Shown: positions 5,209 to 9,313 of the stretch, in pieces
Layout of the letters: the number at the start of each line of letters is the position of its first letter
Position numbering within the stretch: position 1 is the first letter of the stretch
NCBI GenBank assembly: GCA_964586675.1
Contig: CAZPHQ010000047.1
Span: forward strand, 1-9,313
Length of the DNA: 9,313 bases
Direction: 5' to 3'
DNA from: JADLGH01 sp964586675
Lineage (GTDB): Bacteria; Desulfobacterota_D; UBA1144; Nemesobacterales; UBA2774
Notes under the pieces: generated by a model
Seen by the model: only the letters and a program-made list of their open reading frames with translations
What the model was told of the DNA's origin: nothing
Database searches by the model: none
Position numbers and translations under genes: made by a program

Positions 5209-8200
5209 ATCTCCTGTCTCCTTTTAACTCCATGCTTCTTTATATCTTGTTCTGTCTTCTCGCTTCCGCCGAGTGCGTCGAGAACGCCCCTCACCTCTTC
5301 CACCGGATTTTCGGTCTCGAAGTAGAGCTCCAGCTTTCCCTGCGGCGGATAGGATGCGTAAAATTTCGATTTGGGCGAGAATTGAATAACAGCCCTCCTG
5401 CCGCTTATGTCCGCCTTTTCGACCCCTGACTTTCTCATTATTATCCTGAGCTCGATAACCCCTATGAGCCCCGCCGCCGGACCGGGCACTTGGCCGAACC
5501 TGTCCGTGAGCTCGGTCACTATGCCCGCCGCCTCTTCGAGACTCGACGCGGAAGATAGTCTCTTATAGAAAAGGAGTCTCTCCGCCTCGTTCTCGATGTA
5601 TGTGTCCGGGATGAACGCGGGCGAGGCGAACGATATCTCGGGCTCCCTCTCGTCGGCCGGCTCCTGGCCTTCGAGTCTCCTAACAGCCCCCTCCAGCATG
5701 TCGAGGTAAAGCTCGAGCCCGACGTCCGCTATGTGTCCCGACTGCTCGGTCCCGAAGAGATGCCCCGCTCCCCGTATTTCCAGATCCGAGAGCGCGAGCT
5801 TGTAGCCCGAGCCCAGCTCCTTGAGCTCCGATATCGCCTGGAGCCTCCGCCGCGCGTCTTCTGAAATCCCGCCTGTCGCGGGAATGAGCATGTAGGCGTA
5901 TGCCTTCACGTCCGACCTTCCGACCCTCCCCCTCAGCTGATAAAGGTCCGCGAGCCCGAACGTATGCGCGTCGTCGATGATTATCGTATTCGCCCTCGGT
6001 ATGTCGAGGCCAGATTCCACTATCGCGGTCGTAACGAGTATGTCGATATCCCCTTCGATGAACCGCGAGATCGATTTCTCGAGATCCTTCTCGCTCATCT
6101 TCCCGTGTGTGACTTCTATGCGCGCTTCGGGCAGGAGCTTCCTGATCTTGTCCGCCGTCCTGTATATGCTGTCTATCCGGTTGTGAATGAAAAATACGGA
6201 GCCTCTCCGCGCAAGCTCCCGCGCCACGGCTTCCAGAATTATCTCGGGCGAGGATTTGTATATGTATGTCTCTATCGCCTGACGTCCCTCGGGCGGCGTG
6301 TTTATGAGGCTTATATCCCTTATCTTCGCAAGCGAAAGCTGAAGGGTCCTCGGTATCGGCGTCGCGCTCATGGATATGGCATCCACGCCATCCTTCATCT
6401 TCCGGAGCTTCTCCTTCTGAGCGACTCCGAACCTGTGCTCCTCGTCCACGACGACGAGCCCGAGGTCTTTGAACTTCACCTTCTGTCCCAGAAGTGCGTG
6501 CGTCCCGATCACTATATCCACCTTCCCCTCTTCGAGCCCGTGAAGGATCCTTACCGCCTCCTTTCCGGCCTTCCACCTCGAAAGCGACTCTATAGTTATC
6601 GGATACCCGGCCATTCTCTTCCGGGCCGTGTTGTAGTGCTGCTGAGCCAGTAGCGTCGTGGGGACAAGAAATGCGACCTGCTTTCCGTCCGACGCGGCCC
6701 TGAACGCGGCCCTTAGCGCGACCTCCGTCTTCCCGAATCCGACGTCCCCGCATATGAGCCTGTCCATCGGCCTCGCGGTCTCCATGTCCTTGAGAACGTC
6801 TTCGATGGCGGCCTCCTGGTCGGGGGTCTCCTCGTAATCGAAGGCGAGCTCGAACTCCCGGAACATATCGTCCCTTGGAGAGAAGGCGTATCCCTTCCTC
6901 GCCTTCCTCCGCGCGTAGAGCTCGAGGAGCTCCCTCGCCACGCTCTCAACCGCGGTCCTTACCTTCTTTACCCTGAGGCTCCAGCCCTGATTGCCGAGCC
7001 TGTCCACCTTGTGCGGCTTCCCGTCCCCGATGTATCTCTGAACGAGCCTGAGCTTGTCTATCGGGACATATATCTTGTCCCCGCCGGCGTATTCACACTG
7101 TATGAAGTCGCCCTCGGAATTCCCTATCTTGAGCCGCTTGAGGCTCCTGAAAATGCCGATACCGAAATCGACGTGAACTATGTAATCCCCGGGCTTGAGC
7201 TCGCTGAATGATGTTATAAACGCCGACGGCGCGTCCTTACCCCTCTTCGCCGCCCGCCTCTCCTTTTTCTCCCCGAGTATGTCCCATTCCGTTATGACCT
7301 CAACCTCAGCTTCCGGCAGTATGAATCCGTGCGAGAGGTCGCCCGTATGCGCCCGGAGCTTCTTCACTCCCCTCTCGCGAAGGAGCGACAGAAGCTTTTC
7401 GAGCTCTGTCTCCGTTTTAAATACGACATGAAGCTCGTATCCCTCGTGCTTGGCGCTGTCTATCTCTTCTATGAGCGCGTCGAGCGGAGACTCGTGCTCC
7501 TTCCGGGTCTCTATTTCCGGCAGCCGCGCCTCGAACCTTATCGTCTCCCCCTTCGCTTCCCCGGCTTCGAGAACCGGGAGGAATATGTTCTGATGGTTCG
7601 AAAGCCCCCGGCCGACCTCTTCCTCCGAGAGAAAGAGCTCGCCCTCCTCGGGCGCTATCTTGAGCTGCCTTCTTATGCGTGCAGCCATATCGTTCGTGGT
7701 TTCCGCGTGGAGCCTCGATATCTCCCCGGTCTCTTCGGGGAAGTCGTTTACGATTATGAGATCGTCCGGAAGGTAATCGAATACAGTGCCGGGGATTTCG
7801 CAAAACGCGGGGAGAAGCCATTCGATATTCGGCACCCTCTTCCCCGCCTCGATTTCGTCTATGAGAGAGAACTTGTCCCTCGCCGTAACCTCGCTGTCCC
7901 CCGCGCGGCGTCTCAGGTATCGGGCGGCCCGCTCGATTCCCGGTCCCGTCATTATCACCTCGCTCGCCGGAGGAATAGTTACATTCGCAACCTTATCTTT
8001 CGACCTCTGGTCCTCGGTGCTGAAATACCTGAGAGACCCTATCTCGTCCCCGATGAATTCCACCCTGAGAGGCTCCCCGGCCCCCGGGGGGAATATGTCG
8101 ACGATCGCCCCCCTCGTGCTTATCTCCCCCGGGCTCTGCACGAAGTCGGTGGCCGTGTACCCGGCCTGAATGAGCCTCACCGTAAGGTCCTCCCTCGCGA

Positions 8201-8660
8201 TTAGGTCGCCTTTTTCGATCCTGAAAACGGAGCCGCGAAAAACCTCTTCCGGAATCGTCTTCTCGAAAAGCGCCTCCGCCTCCGCGACCAGGGCGCCCCC
8301 CGAGGCCGCGGCCTCGAGCCACGCTATCCTGTCCAGCGAAATTCCGCCCGTAGACGAAAATATCGCGTTACCGCCTGTAAGCTCCCTTTTTAAAAGCACG
8401 GGCGGCTTTGCGCGTAGAAAAAAGGACAGGTCGCACGCGGCGGCCTCGGCCCTTTTTTTGTCGGGGTATATGAATAGCGCCGGCCTCCCGAGTGTTTTCA
8501 GGAGGGCGTTCAGGAGGAAAAACTTGGATGAGCCCTTAAGGCCCGGAAGGCTCACGGACCTCTTCCCGGATTTCAGTCTCCCGGTGAGGTCCCTGAACCT
8601 GCCGCTGCTCTTTAATACCTTATCTATGTTGTCGGATTTAAAGCGTGATTCGGCGCTCAC
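5205..8660 (-). CDS. mfd: Transcription-repair coupling factor Mfd
   Basis: A 1151-residue protein, the full family length. Mfd pushes stalled RNA polymerase off DNA and brings UvrA to start nucleotide excision repair. Domains in order: a UvrB-like N-terminal module (about 1-330, with GYTATDFVQSPGEISTRGA and VEFIGDEIGSLRYF, and no working Walker A), a spacer domain, the RNA polymerase-interacting CarD-like domain (about 483-545, LKPGDYIVHVDFGIG), then an SF2 translocase (about 610-925) and a TRCF C-terminal domain (about 1010-1110). Translocase motifs: GDVGFGKTE (K644), DEEH (739-742), SATPIPRT (765-772), TTAIVESGLDIPRAN (from 877), QLRGRVGR (908-915). The TRG motif shared with RecG includes RGAGHLFGTEQSG (963-975). 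The start is GTG at 8660, the only start between the leuB stop and the conserved N-terminus. No Shine-Dalgarno is visible. It is 26 bases behind leuB and overlaps the lipoprotein gene by ATGA. Confidence 0.97.
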   Translation of the reverse strand: MSAESRFKSDNIDKVLKSSGRFRDLTGRLKSGKRSVSLPGLKGSSKFFLLNALLKTLGRPALFIYPDKKRAEAAACDLSFFLRAKPPVLLKRELTGGNAIFSSTGGISLDRIAWLEAAASGGALVAEAEALFEKTIPEEVFRGSVFRIEKGDLIAREDLTVRLIQAGYTATDFVQSPGEISTRGAIVDIFPPGAGEPLRVEFIGDEIGSLRYFSTEDQRSKDKVANVTIPPASEVIMTGPGIERAARYLRRRAGDSEVTARDKFSLIDEIEAGKRVPNIEWLLPAFCEIPGTVFDYLPDDLIIVNDFPEETGEISRLHAETTNDMAARIRRQLKIAPEEGELFLSEEEVGRGLSNHQNIFLPVLEAGEAKGETIRFEARLPEIETRKEHESPLDALIEEIDSAKHEGYELHVVFKTETELEKLLSLLRERGVKKLRAHTGDLSHGFILPEAEVEVITEWDILGEKKERRAAKRGKDAPSAFITSFSELKPGDYIVHVDFGIGIFRSLKRLKIGNSEGDFIQCEYAGGDKIYVPIDKLRLVQRYIGDGKPHKVDRLGNQGWSLRVKKVRTAVESVARELLELYARRKARKGYAFSPRDDMFREFELAFDYEETPDQEAAIEDVLKDMETARPMDRLICGDVGFGKTEVALRAAFRAASDGKQVAFLVPTTLLAQQHYNTARKRMAGYPITIESLSRWKAGKEAVRILHGLEEGKVDIVIGTHALLGQKVKFKDLGLVVVDEEHRFGVAQKEKLRKMKDGVDAISMSATPIPRTLQLSLAKIRDISLINTPPEGRQAIETYIYKSSPEIILEAVARELARRGSVFFIHNRIDSIYRTADKIRKLLPEARIEVTHGKMSEKDLEKSISRFIEGDIDILVTTAIVESGLDIPRANTIIIDDAHTFGLADLYQLRGRVGRSDVKAYAYMLIPATGGISEDARRRLQAISELKELGSGYKLALSDLEIRGAGHLFGTEQSGHIADVGLELYLDMLEGAVRRLEGQEPADEREPEISFASPAFIPDTYIENEAERLLFYKRLSSASSLEEAAGIVTELTDRFGQVPGPAAGLIGVIELRIIMRKSGVEKADISGRRAVIQFSPKSKFYASYPPQGKLELYFETENPVEEVRGVLDALGGSEKTEQDIKKHGVKRRQEI

Positions 8661-8686
8661 GCAAGATAGTATATATGGATTTCCGC

Positions 8687-9313
8687 TCAGCCGTTAAGCT
8701 CTTCGGCCACGAGCCTCCCCATCTCGGCGCAGCCCACCTTCTTCGTCCCTTCCTGGTATATGTCTGCCGTCCTGTAGCCCTTTTCGAGCACCCTCTTCAC
8801 AGCGTCCTCGATCTCCACCGCGGCCTTGTCCAGGTCGAGGGAATATTTCAGCATCATTGCCGTCGTCAGGAGCGACGCGATGGGATTGGCAATGTCCTGC
8901 CCGGCGATGTCCGGGGCGCTGCCGTGAACCGGCTCGTAGAGCGCGCCCTTGCCGATGCTGGCGGAGGGCAGCATGCCGAGCGAGCCCGTGAGCTGCGCTG
9001 CCTCGTCGCTGATGATGTCGCCGAACATGTTCCCCGCGAGCATAACGTCAAAACTCTTCGGCCTCCTTATAAGCTGCATTGCGGCGTTGTCCACATAAAG
9101 GTGCTCGAGCTCGACGTCCGGGTACTCCTCATCCCTCACCTTAGTAACCACTGTCCTCCAGAGCTGCATCACCTCCAGCACGTTCGCCTTGTCTATGGAA
9201 GTAACCCGCTTCTTCCTTTTCCTTGCGATGTCGAAAGCCACCCTTGCGATCCTCTCTATCTCGTGGGTCGTATACACGAGCGTGTTGTATCCCTTTTCCT
9301 CGACGTCCGAGAT
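8687..9313 (-). CDS. leuB: 3-isopropylmalate dehydrogenase, C-terminal part (5' end outside the window)
   Basis: The frame is open to the window edge; 208 residues are visible of an enzyme usually about 350-360 long. An apparent start at 9277 is an internal GTG valine, since conserved sequence (ISDVEEKGYNTL) continues upstream. LeuB oxidises and decarboxylates 3-isopropylmalate with NAD+ in leucine synthesis. Visible marks are the catalytic Lys of SIDKANVLE, the Asp of YVDNAAMQL, the family signature beginning NMFGDIISDEAAQ with its two metal-binding Asp, the GSLGMLPSA loop, EPVHGSAPDIAGQDIANP, which contacts NAD, and the LeuB-type end TADIYQEGTKKVGCAEMG. Homoisocitrate or isocitrate dehydrogenases share the fold, but these C-terminal motifs fit LeuB best. 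mfd follows after only 26 bases with no terminator, so co-transcription is likely. Confidence 0.95.
   Translation of the reverse strand: MSDVEEKGYNTLVYTTHEIERIARVAFDIARKRKKRVTSIDKANVLEVMQLWRTVVTKVRDEEYPDVELEHLYVDNAAMQLIRRPKSFDVMLAGNMFGDIISDEAAQLTGSLGMLPSASIGKGALYEPVHGSAPDIAGQDIANPIASLLTTAMMLKYSLDLDKAAVEIEDAVKRVLEKGYRTADIYQEGTKKVGCAEMGRLVAEELNG

Noticed and set aside
5680..6753. 357-codon minus-strand ORF in another frame of mfd
   Set aside because: It is Arg/Gly-rich out-of-frame translation of the helicase motifs, with no domain of its own.
7329..8204. 291-codon plus-strand ORF antisense to mfd
   Set aside because: It lies wholly inside conserved mfd coding sequence, shows no family motifs, and is typical of GC-rich shadow frames.
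1..9313. CRISPR array, tRNA, rRNA, IS element or phage genes
   Set aside because: No regularly spaced repeats, cloverleaf with a T-loop consensus, transposase motifs or phage structural genes were seen on either strand.

Overview
This is a GC-rich chromosomal window from a Gram-negative bacterium. It carries two periplasmic/outer-membrane-type peptidyl-prolyl isomerase proteins, one with a lipoprotein signal, next to mfd. The mfd - parvulin lipoprotein - SurA-like order resembles what is known from Deltaproteobacteria/Desulfobacterota such as Geobacter. A placement there, or in a related candidate lineage, is an inference from gene content only. AUA isoleucine and AGA/AGG arginine codons are easy to find despite the GC-rich coding sequence. 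No transposase, integrase, phage gene, tRNA, rRNA or CRISPR array is visible, so this looks like ordinary chromosomal backbone with a small accessory cassette at the left.

Layout, left to right. (1) 1-132 holds a strong rightward intrinsic terminator for a gene outside the window. (2) 133-1817 (minus) is a two-gene unit: a BtrH_N/DUF4872 papain-like acyltransferase-type protein and a HAD-family phosphatase, joined by an ATGA overlap. (3) 1818-2258 is a 441-base stretch without a solid gene. It contains a candidate minus-strand promoter, a possible 62-codon leader ORF that overlaps the BtrH-like start by GTGA, a cluster of AT-rich palindromes beside a GGGAGC tandem, a rightward terminator that no visible gene explains, and the hsp20 terminator. 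(4) 2259-2696 (minus) is a small heat-shock protein with its own Shine-Dalgarno and terminator. (5) 2841-3347 (plus) is a DUF985 cupin, divergent from hsp20. (6) 3344-8660 (minus) is a tightly packed operon mfd -> parvulin lipoprotein -> SurA-like isomerase, with every junction a 4-base start/stop overlap. It meets the cupin gene tail to tail with a 4-base overlap of stop codons. (7) 8687-9313 (minus) is the 3' part of leuB, running off the right edge, 26 bases upstream of mfd and probably co-transcribed with it.

Functionally, leuB makes leucine precursors and Mfd removes stalled RNA polymerase and recruits UvrA. The two parvulin-family proteins probably assist folding of exported and outer-membrane proteins. 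Hsp20 holds unfolded cytoplasmic proteins. The BtrH-like/HAD pair has no assignable substrate. Nothing here is clearly a new defence or mobile system. The places most worth a second look are the 1818-2258 intergenic region, the BtrH-like/HAD cassette, and the degenerate parvulin lipoprotein coupled to mfd.
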